From: Gymnogyps californianus
Taxonomy: Eukaryota; Chordata; Aves; Accipitriformes; Cathartidae
NCBI RefSeq assembly: GCF_018139145.2
Contig: NC_059478.1
Coordinates: 25,017,001 to 25,081,000, forward strand
DNA length: 64,000 nt
Direction: 5' to 3'
In this document: positions 1-12,790 of the stretch, one piece after another
How the letters are laid out: each line of letters begins with the position of its first letter
How positions within the stretch are numbered: the first letter of the stretch is position 1
Notes under the pieces: model-generated
Seen by the model: the letters and a program-made list of their open reading frames with translations, nothing else
Told to the model about the DNA's origin: nothing
The model's database searches: none
Made by a program: the position numbers and the translations under genes

Positions 1-299
1 AGCCGGGCTTAACAGGCAAGCTGGGGTGGCTGCACAGGGGCTTAGCCTGGGACTCCACTGCGGCACCCACGATCCCTCCGTGGTGTGCAGCTTCAGAGCA
101 GCTTTGTCTGACCTGTCAAAAAGCTTCACTCCAGCAAGCATTTAGAGAGACAGCGATGCTCGAACAAGGGAGGATCCCGCAACTCCAGGTGGATAAAGTC
201 CAGCAAGGAAGTAGGAGTTTGCTGGAGTTTGCAGCCTCCCCCATCATCCCAGAAACTGCTTCGTTCCCACCACCCAAAGACTGTGTAATTCTCCCTGCT

Positions 300-1095
300 C
301 CATGCGCAGTGGATTTAAGGAGCGATAAGCATATTCAGCGACTTAATTATCTCAGACCAGATCTTCTTCTCAATTACACTCAAGTAAATCTGAAGTGATT
401 TCATTCAAGTGGATGGTGTTAGTCCACTCTTGTTAAAAATAAAATCAGATAATAATGTATCGTCCATGCATTTTAGCAAATCTCCACGCCTGTGCTGGTG
501 ACGCTGCAGCGATCGTGGGAGTTTTTTGGGACCGTCTGACGCAGTGACGGGGAGCTGCGTTTAAAACAACTTGGATGGTCCGGCGGGGATGGGGACTATT
601 TCCTTCTGATTGTCTGATTAACATTTTAAAGCCATGTTGATAATAACCTGGGGTAGCGTGACAGTTCAGCAACTTCATTCGAGGGAAACACTTAATCATA
701 TTTATTATGTAAACACAGCTTGCCATGCCCCCATTAAATTATTAATAGTACCATTAACATATTTACATATAAATCTTATAGCAATTGATGGAAATGGCTT
801 CAAGAACCTTGCGTTAGCTCCCTTTTTATAATGGATTCTCTCTCGCAAATACCCATTTATTAAAGAGACAAAATATTAATTTTTTGTTAAATGTTCATGT
901 CAAAAATGTCACCTTTGCAGTTTTGCAAATTGCCATTTATGCAAAACCTACTGACTTGGTATTTTCCTGTCTTAAAAAATGGCCTGTTTAAAAATATTGC
1001 TTCAATAGGAGCAATTAAGGAGAATAAGAGTAAAGATATTTCAGTGATCTGGTTTTTTACATTTTCATTAATAACCAAGTTGATAAGCTGAACGA
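300..1095. promoter_or_regulatory. Candidate conserved intronic enhancer block
   Basis: This AT-rich block stands out from its GC-rich surroundings. It carries two NK2-type motifs close together (CTCAAGTA and TTCAAGTG near 380-410). From 620 it has a run of homeodomain-type TAAT/ATTA cores (cattaaattattaatag near 730-750, then further ATTA sites to 1080). There is no long open frame, repeat similarity or splice signal. Motif density and low GC are typical of vertebrate developmental enhancers. Conservation is inferred, not shown. Confidence 0.35.
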
Positions 1096-2026
1096 CACAA
1101 ATACTGGAGGGGTTGTTCCATCACCTCACCCCTGGAGGTACCCTAAAATGGCCCCAGTCCTGCTGCCTGCGGGTTAACCTCTGATCAAAACATACACAGT
1201 TGCTATGTCTTTGCACAAGCTATTTGCTATTACTGGGACCTGAGTTAATTTACTTTGGGCTGGAGTCACGCCCAGATGTCCCAGTTAGAGCTGATCACTC
1301 TAATGGGATGCCATCCCCCAGTTACTCATGGGGGATGCTGGCCCGGATTCCCGGGGAGATGCTGCTCTCCCGGGGAGTTCCCAGGACAGAGGGCGGAGGA
1401 TGAGGCAGAAGGGATGCGGTTTGCACGCACAGTGGTTGGAGGTGCCGGGCACCAAGGGCCCAGTGACTCCCCTCTTTTTTCTGTATTTTCTATGAAAAGA
1501 GGTGAGATCTCTTTTCAAAATAGGAGTGGGAAACTGAGGGAAATAGGTGGCATAGTGGGAGCATGGGGGGAAGAGAAGAAGGAGGGTAGGGAGTACGAAG
1601 GCGGGATTTATCGGACAGGATAAAGAGAAGAGGATGGAGGATAGGTTAGTCCTTCTTCTCCTGTTTCTCCTCCAAATTCTGCATCTTTCCTAACCAGCCC
1701 AGCCCTGACTAATAATCCTAATTAGGCTGTATACTGTAATTCCTTAATACCTTCCAGGTAGCGGTATCCCAGGGTGATTCATTCTCAGGATTGCCAATTT
1801 TCACAAGTTTATCATAAGACTCTCAGGATTTTGTTTTGCTCCTTAAAGTTTCAGCCCCTGCAATCAAGTGGTGATATAAGAATCTCAGTTTTCCTTTAAA
1901 TAAATAGAAAAGGCATGCTTCGAGCCCTGCGGTCAGGGCAGAAAGCTTGAATATATGCTGTGAGCCTGATCCTTGAAGTGTAGAGACCAGAAGGCAGAGA
2001 AGAAGATGATCACAGGGTAGTGGAGT

Positions 2027-2080
2027 TGTAGGATAATTTAGGTTGAAAGGGAACTTGAGAGGTCATCGTACACTTAATTT
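2027..2080 (-). mobile_element. CR1-like LINE 3' end fragment, antisense
   Basis: The stretch resembles the reverse complement of the common avian CR1 3' end: an 'aggttgaaaggga' block followed by 'gaggtcatc', matching the usual 'ggttggaagggacct...gatcatc' pattern from memory. It is short and diverged, with no target duplication or coding remnant visible. It could be chance similarity, but the order and spacing of the two blocks favour CR1. Confidence 0.45.
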
Positions 2081-3152
2081 CTGGTGCACCTCATACTTAA
2101 ATGGCAGTTTTCATTAGCATTTTTAGTAATAAAATTAATAAAACATAGCTCACAGTTTTGTGTGAACTATGTATACTATACATCTCCATATGGTGAAGTA
2201 CAAATCTCTGCTGAGAGCCCGGCTGCCCCTTGCCCCTCCGGTGCACCCAGCTGCAATGGCAGGCGTCCCGCGCTGGTAGCTCTGAGCTGAGCAGAGGGGA
2301 GGAAAACCAATTTGCTGGGAAGAAGCCTTAACTGCCTGAACTGGGACCTGCTGGGGACCCAGCACGGGGCTCCCGTCCCAGCTCCGCTCAGGATGCATGA
2401 CCTCGGCAAGTCGTGTCTCCCTTCCACACCTCCCTTCTTTCATTCTGAATACAGGGGTGAATAAGGCACTTTCCTTTCTGGGGAAGTATTTAAGAATTAG
2501 ACCTTATTATGGTAATGCAGAAGCCGGGGAAAGACGGAGGAGGCATTACAAAGGATTTTTTTCCCTTTCTCAATTAAATGAATGTTCTCCTAACTCGTTG
2601 TGCCCAGCCCTCGTGTGTGCTGTTACAATTGTCTCTAAAAACTCTGTCTGATTTTTCAAGCAATTTCTCACGAAACAGGCACTTTCAGAAAAATCATAAG
2701 AAAGCAATCGTTTCAAATTGGTCATTTGGGACTCAAATTACTAATCTAATACATTTTTTATTGAGGGTTCCTGAAAGCATCCATAAAACACAGTCTGTGA
2801 AGCTGCCCAAACTTGCCAGCCTCCCAGTTTGACAAATCGAACCCAACAATCCACTTTGCAGCTCAGGTTTAGGGCTCGTGAAGCCACCACCGAAATAGCA
2901 GCGTTTATATTTCTCCATCAATAGTGCCTATCTGGTCAGATTTTTAAATTCCCTGGGGTGTATTGTTGATTTTTTTTGCCTGTGCTGGATTTTTGTGTCC
3001 GTGTCCAAGCTGCAATGCTGATATTGGGGGTATTTGGGGGGGTTGACGTGGAATCTGCTGCTGAGCATCGGCTTTGGTACTGCAGGGAGGAGTGAGCGGG
3101 AGGACAAAAGTTGCGTCAGGCAAGGAGAGGACTGGGAGCCAGAGACTGACTT

Positions 3153-3232
3153 TTTCATTATTTATATTATTTTTATTATTTATATTCTTTTAGTATTTTG
3201 TTGTATTATTTATATGTTATTTATGTTTTTCT
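3153..3232. repeat. AT-rich low-complexity TTAT/TTTATA tract
   Basis: About 80 bases consist almost only of T and A in imperfect TTATTATTTATA-like units with a few G/C interruptions. It is a degenerate microsatellite inside the large intron with no other signal. Confidence 0.7.
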
Positions 3233-6129
3233 TGAGGCTGCGCTTAGACGGGGCCCCTATAGTGGCAGAGAACTGTGCACAGTCCCTGCCCCGTTGAGCT
3301 TGAGGGCTGAACAGAGAAGGGAGCCAAAATATGGGAAAGACAATTTCTTTCTAGAAATGAGGGCTCAAAGCATGGGAAAATGAGTGAGATCAAACAGGCG
3401 GTCTCCGGTCTCGAGTCCCTGTGTCATGTCACGGCCACAAGACCATACTCGCCTCTTTGCGGCAGTTTTTTGGGAAATAGGGATAATGCTGACCTGCTTC
3501 CCAGCGGCCACTCATGGTTATGAACCATCAGTCTCCCCACACACAAGGCACTAATCAAATACATGTTAATTATTATTTTGGCAGATGCTGAGGGCCGGCT
3601 GAGTGCCGCCTTGAGGTAGGACCAAAAAAACAGCGCCTCTCTGATCAGGTTTAATAAAATCCAAAATAAAACTCCGTGGGTTGACAGCCAGCTCCTTCCT
3701 GATGCCGGAGACACAGCACCCAGCAAGGAAAATCAAGCGGTGCAAGGCAAACACCAGCTCAGCTTGCCAAGAGCCCAACCAAAATTGCTTTTCCCCTTTA
3801 ATGTCTGGTGGCAGTTTTTCTATTGCAAGATCTGCCAGTCGCGAGCAAGGCAGAAATGTGGTTTAGGGGGGTATTTTCTAGCAGTGCCTGCTTCTTGGTC
3901 CAGCCAGCACGAGAGGGTGGAGGGGAGAGGGAAGGAGCGGGGCAGCCCAAGAGAGACACGGAAAGCTGCTGGGCATCGGGTAGAGATGGGGATGGACAGC
4001 TTGGGAAGAAAGGTGGTACCTCTGCCTGCCGCTCAGCGCCCTCGACATGGCTCACGGAGCGGGGACGGGGCTGGCGCGGTGCCAACGGTCTTGGCTCGGT
4101 CCCGGCGTCTCGGTTTGAATTTCACCCTCCGAGAGGAGCCATGCGAGCTGGTCTGACGTGCGACGGGTGCCGTGCGGGCAGGGAGAGGGGGCTTCCCTCC
4201 AAACCCCGCTGCACCTGGTCTGCTCCTCGCCTTGCAGCCCCCGGTGTCCTCTGGCTGTGCGGCTCCCTCAGTGCTGAGACAGCCGGCTGTGTGCTGACAC
4301 GCTCCCCTCTAATGCCTCCGAGGGGGCCTGTTACTATTTATTGGGTTAGCGTATAGTTTTCTGCTGCCGTTACGGTTTTACTATGGGGATAATGCACAAC
4401 GTAGTCAAAAAGTAGAGCTGGAGTTGCTTTCAAGCCAAACACGGCCGTTTCGGATATCAGCTGGGGCTGCATTGCAGGGGGGAGCAGTTCTTGGCTGATT
4501 CTGCCCGTGGTGGTCACCCACAGGTGATGTGGATGAGCTGGCAGCCCCTCCAGCCCATCTTCTGCTCTGCAGCTCCCCGAGGAGTTTGACGCCAGGGTCC
4601 TGCCCTCACGGAGGCAGGGAGGGTTGCACAGCTTCCTACACCCTAAAGGGGGTGATGTATAAATCAAGCAAAAAGGAAGGTGAAGCAAGAGCCACCCTTT
4701 AATCTTGGCTGCGGCCGTACCATCAGCAGCTCCTGCCTGTGCTGCCCACGCTGGGGGTGACAGTGCCAGATCATCCCAGCTCTGCCAGCACCACGTCCGG
4801 CACGGCTGCTCCCCTTGCAGAAGATGCAGGTATTTTTATTCCAGATGGGAAAACCTATGTGCAGGCATGTGCTCCCAGCTGTGCATTTCCTTTTGCCCTG
4901 CTCAGCCTTTTTTTAGGCATGTGTGAGCAGCAAGATGCCCACACATTTTCATCAGAGGTGCTGCATGACCCATGGGGATGCATTTCCCGAGCTCAACCCT
5001 GCCTTTTCCTGTGCATCTGTGTGTTAGACTGCACAGAGCAGGTCCACCCCCCCAAAAGCTGCATGCACCAGCCTGCTCTGCCTCTGTCCCCACCAGGGAG
5101 GAAAGCCACCTGCACCGGTCCCTTGCAGAGGGATGGAGAGGTGTCAGGCCACCATCTTAGCATGGTGTCCCTGCACAGAGACACACGGGGCCCACGGCAG
5201 GTCAGGGGCATCACTCCTCGGTCCGCTGAGCTGCAGGTGTAGCTCTGCCAACCCCTGATCCTTCCCGCCGCCCTTCCTTGAACTCCCTCCAGCCGCTCGA
5301 TGGCTTCGCAGGGTGCGTGTCCTCCGTCTCCTCTTTGCTCTCATGATTCACAGCTCTCCCCTGCCGGGGCCGTTCCCCCTTCTGCTGTGTGCCATGGCCG
5401 CCTGCCACGGCACAGCCTCTCCGGGATGGTGTCTGATGAGCTGTTTGCTTTAGCCGGAGGGAAGAGCCAGCCACGGGGCGGGAGCAGCGGGCGGCCGTGA
5501 CGGCACGTCTCCCGGCCCGCTGCTCGACAGACTTGGACGCCAAGAGGTGCGGAGGTGCCAAGTGCTGATCTGGCTTTCGCGCCATTGAAGTCCATGAAGT
5601 TGCTTTGGATTTACACCCGTGGAAGCGGGATGGGAACTTGGCCCGAGGTCTCGGTGCCGTCGTAAAGCTGAAGGAGCCTTCGGACCCACCGCCAGGCTTT
5701 TAATTGGAATGGGGGATGCGGTGAAGGAGAGGAGGGATGAGGCTCGGGGCAAGGGGAAGGCAGCCCTGGTCTCCTTGGCCTCCTGGAGAAAAAGTGATGG
5801 CTACAGTGACTGCAGCCGCTGTGGGAGGGAATAGCGAGGGTCTGGGCAGGTCAGGACCCAGAAAGAGGGAGAAACCAGGACTTTCAATCCCTTCCCCATG
5901 CTCCTCTGCATCCCCTCTGCCTAGGAAAGGTGCATTTCCTTGTGCATCAGCCAAGGCACCCCAGGGCACAGGGATGAGGGTGTCCCTGTCCCCAGAAGCT
6001 GTGCCCATGCAGGTCAGGACTGTGTGTGAAATGCCAGATCCCGGCAGCAGATTAAGAGGCTGAAGCGTCAGGATGTGCCCCCGCCTCGTGCTGAGCATCC
6101 CTCTCCAGGGAGGGGAGGCTCTCAGGGCA

Positions 6130-6700
6130 GATTTCACCCTGTGCAAAAGGGTCAGCGAAAGACTCGCGCGCCACTTAAATCCCACTTAAGCACTCTGCAC
6201 GGGGGTGAAATTAACTCTCTCCGCAGAATAAGCCATCAAGAAAAACTGATCTAAAAATCTACGCTGGGCCACAGCCGAGCCACACTTCTATTAGCAAGTA
6301 AAAAAATATTTCCTGTCCTTAGAGTTAAATGAGCCAATAGTTCAATCACGGAGCGAAAAGTGGCAATAGAGACGGGGATGCTGAGTGCCTCAGGTATTGG
6401 CAATCTATGCAAGGAATCACAATAAGCAGGACTCGCCTGTTTTCTCTGTGTTTAGCAGCAGTATTATTCAACAACCTATTTGCAAATGCCATCTTCCAAA
6501 GTCCTTTTTTCCCCCCTCGTTAAAGTTACAGCGATAATAGGGCGATTACAGTGCAATAAGCTAAACGCAATCCATTAGTGGCATCACGGCCGTTTTTAGA
6601 TCTTAAAAAAAAAAAAAATCAAAGCTGTTTAAGTTTTCTTATTATGCACATTAAAGGCAGGCAGCAGGGTCTGATCAAAGACAACACCACCCCTGCGCTT
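6130..6700. promoter_or_regulatory. Candidate conserved intronic enhancer block
   Basis: An AT-rich island between GC-rich flanks. Two identical CACTTAA heptamers (NK2-type TTAAGTG on the other strand) sit at 6172-6178 and 6183-6189, 11 bp apart, or one helical turn. Further on are a TATTGGC box, octamer-like TTTGCAAAT at 6479-6487 and several ATTA sites. No coding potential or repeat family is evident. Enhancer function is inferred only from composition and motif clustering. Confidence 0.35.
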
Positions 6701-8139
6701 CCCCCGCCCGCCTCCTGTCCCTGCATCTTGTCCCCCCTCTATTCATTAGTGGTCACAGCTGTGCAGTCGGCCAATTACTTGGGAATAATAAGTACATTTT
6801 GCAGTAAATTAAATATTAATTAGTCCTTGGCAGGTTGTTTTTGGTTTTTTGGTTTTTTTTTCCGTATTTCCCTCCCTCCACCTGAAAATGGCGGAAGGGA
6901 TGTGACACTCTCATTGCCTGTGTTGGCATGTGGGTGACGGCGGGGGAGGCTCTCCTCTGGCCCTGTGTTTGGTCTCCTCTGTGGTGGCTTGCAGCGAGGT
7001 CTCTCCTGCTCTTCCTAGAGGGTTCACTGCTGCTGGGACAGGATTTGTAAACCCATCCCCAGCTTTGACATTATCTTCTTCTCCCAACCCGGGCACGTCC
7101 CGTCTCTGCCTGGGTTCCCCTCCTGCATGCTCCGCTTGGGCACTTAGCTCTCTGGGGCAGGGCATCATCCCTGATTGCCTGTGATGTGCCTGTGAGAGTG
7201 GTCTGGAGGCAGCAAATAAATCTGTGTGGGGTTTGCCTGGCCATGGGAAGGGTCTGCTCCATGGGGTGTGAGGGCAGCTTGGCTGGTGCAACCCTCTCCC
7301 CAGCAGTGCTAGTGGGAGAGATGCTGCCTGGTCCCCTGGACGTGTCTGTGAGGCCTCATCCTGCCCTGCTCCTGCACAGCAGGACCCCAACCCAAACAGT
7401 GCGTGTTGTGCCAGGGGATGAGGAAGAGGAGTAGGGATGGGCAGAAGGGGCTGGCTGAAGAGCAACTGTCGTACAGCCCAGCATCACTCCTGGTCAAAGC
7501 AAGTTGTCCCATTTCTGGTTTGGTGGCAGACCCCAGGCAGGCTGACCCTTTGATCCCCTGACCAGGGACTCTGGGGACAGAGTGACCTGGTCTGGCTTTG
7601 CCTGTTCCCGTGGAAGTCGGACTGCCTTGAACAAGTGCAGACCCTGGGGAAAAAGCCCTGCAGACTGTGGTCAGGTGAAGCCCAGACCAGATCCCAAGTG
7701 TGGATCTGCTGGGAAGAGCGGTTCCTTAAACTGAGCCAGGTGGGCTAGTTTTGATGTTGTCAACATACCAGCATATATTAAGGTTTAAACAATTAATGCA
7801 GTGGAAAGGAAAAGTGGATGAAAAGAGCAGCTAAGGTCTTCATAGGAGGGATGAGAGCCTCACATGGAGGGAAGACCTGTCCTTGCTCTGGAGCTCCCCA
7901 GCAGCACTGCAGAAGCTGGCACAGGAGCCCCTGGGAGCCCTCAGCAGCCAGGACAGGAGGGGAAGATGCTCTGGTTGCTCACCGATTCCCTGCTGGCTAA
8001 TTCTGGTTGGAGCCGCTGTCCCTGTCACCCAGGCTGTGCCTCCTTGAAGTGCAGCATCACCTTTGCTCCCTATGGCCAGGCAGGAGCCTGGAAACAAGGA
8101 GACAGGGTCTCAGCATTCCACCCACCACTCATCCTTCCT

Positions 8140-8640
8140 CCCTGGCACTGATGTCAGTGTGAGCAGAGGAGAGAGCTTTCTGTTCCCGCTGTTCTTACTA
8201 ACCCCTTACCAAGAGTTTCTGGGGCAGGAATGAGCTACATTAGCAAAGCCGGGGTAATCTGTGCCTGTCAGCAGATCCCAAGGTAAAAGGCTCCACTTGT
8301 CCAGCTCTTGGATTTACACTTTACTAACAGCTCTGCGGGCTGCCTTATGATGCACCGAGCCCCAGTTCGCCCCTTGGTGCTCTTGAGTGCAATTAAGTTG
8401 GGGGTTTTTTTAAATGTAGTTTGACAATACGCAGGTTAGGTTTGTATTTTATTTACAGCTTTTACTTGGGGACCAATAAAACCCCAGCTGGCTAATGTGA
8501 GATCTAAAACTTGCATCTCACTCTTTGCCTTGGATATCTTTTCTATGGTAAACTATTTATTTGCGTTTCATCTTGTACAAGCTCCTCTTTCCATGCTGAG
8601 AAGCCGAGAGCTCCAGGGGCTCTTTGAAGACTATTTGCTA
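8140..8640. promoter_or_regulatory. Candidate conserved non-coding block
   Basis: About 500 bases of balanced-to-AT-rich sequence with no repeat similarity, no convincing reading frame and several compact motif-like words (gcaattaag near 8390, an accaataaaac CCAAT-type box near 8470, ctatttatttgcg near 8550). It differs from the GC-rich spacer on both sides. I call it only as a possible conserved element. Confidence 0.25.
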
Positions 8641-9839
8641 TAGGATAGCAACTGGAATTCTCTTTAAACATCCGCGCCTGCTTTGTTCTACAACTGGCCT
8701 CTTGGTGTCAACACGCAGTTTTGTGCGAGTTTCCTGTGCAAAGCTAACATTTGCACACTCCCCTGGCAATTGCGCTTCCAGATCCCTCTTGTTCAAGCAT
8801 ATCCCATCGTTTATTCTTGCAAGCATGAGCAGCAGTTACTCCACGTGCCAAATTAGAGGCGGCATCAAGGCCTCTTTAAAAAGGAAGATTTAACTGGGTT
8901 ATGAATGACGGCTGCACTGCTCGAGCAGGAGGAACGTGCTGCGTGACCTACGTGGCCGGTCAAAATGGTCCACGTTTGCATTGCAAGTATGTGGTCCCCC
9001 TATCTCTGAGCCTTCAGGTTCTCATCACACAATTAAAATGCAACAAAATCTTCTTGGAAAGGGTTGTTCGACAGCAGGATGAGGCTCACGCATGCAAAAT
9101 CCCAGCGCATTTCAATGTCGGGCAGTCAGACATCTCCACCTATGAGCATCCTCTGGATGCTGACCCTGGCGTGCCGGTGGAGCACATGTGAAGGGTGAGG
9201 TGGCATCAGGCTAGCGACACAAATCATGCTAAAAATGCCAAATAGCTGCGTTTACATGCATTCGCAACCCGAGGGTCATGCTCTTGCCATAAAAAGGAAG
9301 ATGAACCCCGGCGAGATGGGAGCGATGTTCCCAAGGATGCCTCTGGGAGGGAAAGATCAAGAACCGATGCTCGTAATGGCCTCGGCTGCTAAAACAGTCA
9401 AAATAATAACGGGGTGGGGAGGATGCTGGAGGGGCTAGATGCAGCCGGGGGAGCCGTGTGATGAGTGCCCATCATGTGCTGGTGTATCTGCCCAGTGACA
9501 CCCTGATGTGCCCGTTCTCCCTGGGATGTTGCAGGCCTTCGGTGCACATATCCCAACATCTAGCCCCCTTTTAAATCCCAGCGGAGATTTCTGTTATGTG
9601 GGTGGAAATGGCTGGGACAAGCTCTAGGAAGACACAGAAGGGAAAATATTTTCTTTCTCTCTGGTGTTATTTTTTCACTCCCTCTGTTTTCCTTTCTGCC
9701 CTTCCTTTGCCATCTCACAGCTCTCTAAATTCACGGGAGCTCTTCCTCAAGGTGAAATGAAGGCTCCAGGCTGCGTTTGGTGATGCCGGCGGGGGGGGAC
9801 GAGGGTCAGGGAGGGTTAAGCAGGGAGGGGGCAGTGCAA

Positions 9840-10290
9840 CAAGGCGGCCTGATCTAGTGATTAAACAAAGGGATTCAGCCAACATGTGTAAAATTAAGTG
9901 ATCAAGAGTTGATTACAGAGTGCATTGATTGTGTACTGATGGATTAAACAGAGTCGTGCTCGGGATGCGATTTTCCGAGCTGGGCACGGAGAGCGCAGGC
10001 AATCGACGTGTTGGCCAGAAGGACCCGCTTCTCCCAATCCCTGGCTTTTATACATTCTCTGGATAAATCTGCAGAGAGGCCCGTGGAATTATAATCGATT
10101 ATCCATTTCTCAAAGTCACTTAAGGGCCCTGAGCTACAAGCTAAAGTGCCGGTGCTGCGAAGAGGCATTGGGTATGCGCCGGCATGTGCAGGTGCTGGCG
10201 CGAGGGGAAAATGTGGCAATGACCCTGCGTGCTGCAAGCTGATGAATCTATTTTCTTGTAGGAAATAGTTTTGACAGTTCAATATCTGTG
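9840..10290. promoter_or_regulatory. Candidate enhancer with repeated GATTA cores
   Basis: The block contains repeated GATTA/TTAATC-type cores within about 250 bases (gtgattaaac at 9857, ttgattacag near 9909, ggattaaaca near 9941, cgattatcc near 10095) together with AATTAAG and TGATCAAG words. Bicoid/OTX-type homeodomains recognise GATTA, so a homeodomain-bound enhancer is a reasonable guess. There is no coding signal. Confidence 0.35.
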
Positions 10291-12299
10291 TTTTCGATAT
10301 GTGCCCCACACACCCCCGAGGGAGGAGAGGAGCCGGAAAGTAGGGGGGAGGGAGTGGGTGGGAGGCAGGGAAGGACTCTGCCCCATCACCCCTTCGAATC
10401 ATAGGCGTATCAGTATATCACCAACTTAACGGTCTGCCCTCCAAGTCAAGGGCATGGGAGCACGTGGCTGCCTGCGAGCATCTGCTGCAGGGGCAGGATG
10501 GGGCTGGAGGCCCTCTCGGGGCACCTCGCTGGGCTGTGGGGGGACGCACAGCAAGCCCCCAGCCTGCTGGCAGTGGGGTGGTCCGCCACCCCAATTTCAC
10601 TGCCAATGGTGAAGACAGAGTCTCATTTCCAGGCTGATCCTGTCTCTCAGGATGCGGCTGGATCCTTCGCTGAGGACCCAGAGGAGCAGGAGGATGGGGC
10701 ATGTGAGAGCTGAGCAGCCGCAGTCCGGTGCAGGATCGTCCTGCAGGTTTTGCAGCCAGCTGGGATGTGTGACAGTGGAATGAGGCCAGGAGGGAAAAGC
10801 CCTCCAGTGCTCCCCCAGCCCCTGTGCAGGGCTGTCGCTCCTGCTCATGACCGCGTCCCAGTTTCTGGTATGGATGAAGCAATCAGGGCATGGCGCAGAC
10901 CCCAAAACTGTCTAGGACATCAGACCCTAGCTCTCTTACGGGCTCCCAGCCAGACACAGGGATGTTCCTGTGAAACTCCCACCTTCTCTTGTTCCCATTG
11001 CCGTTATTTTTTGGCAGCTAAAGAAGGTATTTTGCTCCAGGTCTTTACATCCCAAGAGCTGATGCAGAGCATCGATAATCAAGGCACACTTTGGCAATGC
11101 AGCTACACAGCTGCTCCTCTCCACCCTCTCCCACCAGACCAGCAGGAACCCCAGCTCAGGGGACTGGTTCAACAAGGGACGAAAAGTGACCCTTGTAACA
11201 GCAAACAGGGCCACAGGCCAGGCCCGCTGGTAAATGTCACCCGGCTGCCAGCCCTGGATGCACAGCCCCAGGCATGCCGGTCAGCCAAGGAGGAGGAGGA
11301 GGGATTGTGAGGAGGCAGAGCCATTCCCTGCACTCCGTCCAGCCATGACTGCACACACGGCACAGGCAGCAAGAGAGCCCTGGGTTCTCCTGCCTGGCTG
11401 CCTGCCTGCTGGGGAGCGTGCTGGGTCCCAGTGCCTCATTTTGCAAACCCCGCTGAGGAAGGACTGGCTGTGGGCCACAGAGTTTGCAGAACTGCAGGCA
11501 TGGTCCCTGGGTCCCACTGGCTCTGGGTGGTTTGTCCACAGCCTGGCTAGTCTTGGCTGCATGGCGTGACAAGACCCATGGGATGGAGGGCAGCGCAAGG
11601 ATGTGGGGGGAAGGAGGTGCATCATGCTCCAGGAGATCCCCCAGGCTGGAGGGACAGAGCTGTAGGATTCCCCCAGGACCGCTTCTGTTATGCCATGTTT
11701 GCTGAAGCCAGGGACCCACTGATGCTGGGGAGACCCAGCTGCTCCCCAGGACTTGTGTGTTTTGGAGACGAGGCAGTGGGTTGGAGGAGGCTTCAGTTTC
11801 GCTGCCAGAGCAGAGGATGGGTGGCAGCGGGAAGGTCCAACTCTGTGGTCCTGACCTTGCCCAGACTCATACCAGCACCCATCAGAGAAGCTGCAGCAGA
11901 GAAGGGATCATCTGTCTCTGTCCCTGGTCCCCGCTCTCCCTGTTTGGTCCATCTCCAGCCCAGCGCAGGTCACAGCCGGGCACTGATGTCCTTCCTTGCG
12001 GGAAGCTGGCACGGGCAGCCTGTCCGGCTGGGAGCCGCAAGGGAAGAGGGCAGGGACGGAGGCAGCACAGCCCCTTGGGTTGCTCTCAGCATTTCTCTAT
12101 TTTTCTCTTGTGAAGCCCGGGGAGGTGTTTCTGCTCTGCTCTGCGGAGCTGCGTTGAGCCCAGGAGCAGCGCCGTGGGGAGATGGGACCGCAGCCCGTCC
12201 CAGCCCTCCTCTTCTCCGCTCCCTTCCAGGTCCCTGTCATGCTCTCCCTTTCCAGCTCTCCCGGCGGCCCGCGTCCCTCTCATCGAGGATTCATTGTCT

Positions 12300-12790
12300 T
12301 GTCAGCCTCTAGTTAGCCAGCATGCGTGCGAATCATAAATTACCCCGCCCGGGCCTCTGCTATGCTTCAGCACAGACAAAAAAATTGCACTCCATCACCG
12401 TGTCTCCCGGCTTTTAGTGGTATTGATCAATGCTGCTCCCTTCCCACCCCCCCCTTTTCATTTTAACCGAGCCGGTTAAGTGCAGTATCTTATTTTGTGC
12501 TGGGACAAATGAAAAGAATATTAGCAAGGGCTGAAATATATCTCTTTTTTATCTCTCTGCTACTTTTTTATTGAATCTTTCTGAGTAGGTGGCTTTCCGC
12601 AGGATGACAGCCTCATGACAGGCTCCTCATTAGAGCCGAGACAGTAATTGTGATGCATTTCCCTGCGCGGCCTTTTCACTTCTCCCCCCGCTCCTGCCTT
12701 TCCTCCTCTCTCCTTTTCCCCTGATTTGTAAAGTGATTGGATGTACAGACTCACTCAGTTTCTTAAATTATTGTCCAGCTCAATCCATCT
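12300..12790. promoter_or_regulatory. Candidate conserved non-coding block
   Basis: A low-GC block of about 490 bases after a long GC-rich stretch, with CATAAATTA, TGATCAAT, a run of eight C near 12450 and CAGTAATTG-type words. It contains no splice-bounded frame and no repeat family I recognise. Its abrupt change in composition resembles that of the other enhancer candidates in this intron. Confidence 0.25.

Noticed and set aside
3798..4356. GC-rich stretch with overlapping frames as a possible gene or promoter
   Set aside because: Moderate CpG only, frames open on both strands, no donor in a fitting phase, no promoter motif cluster.
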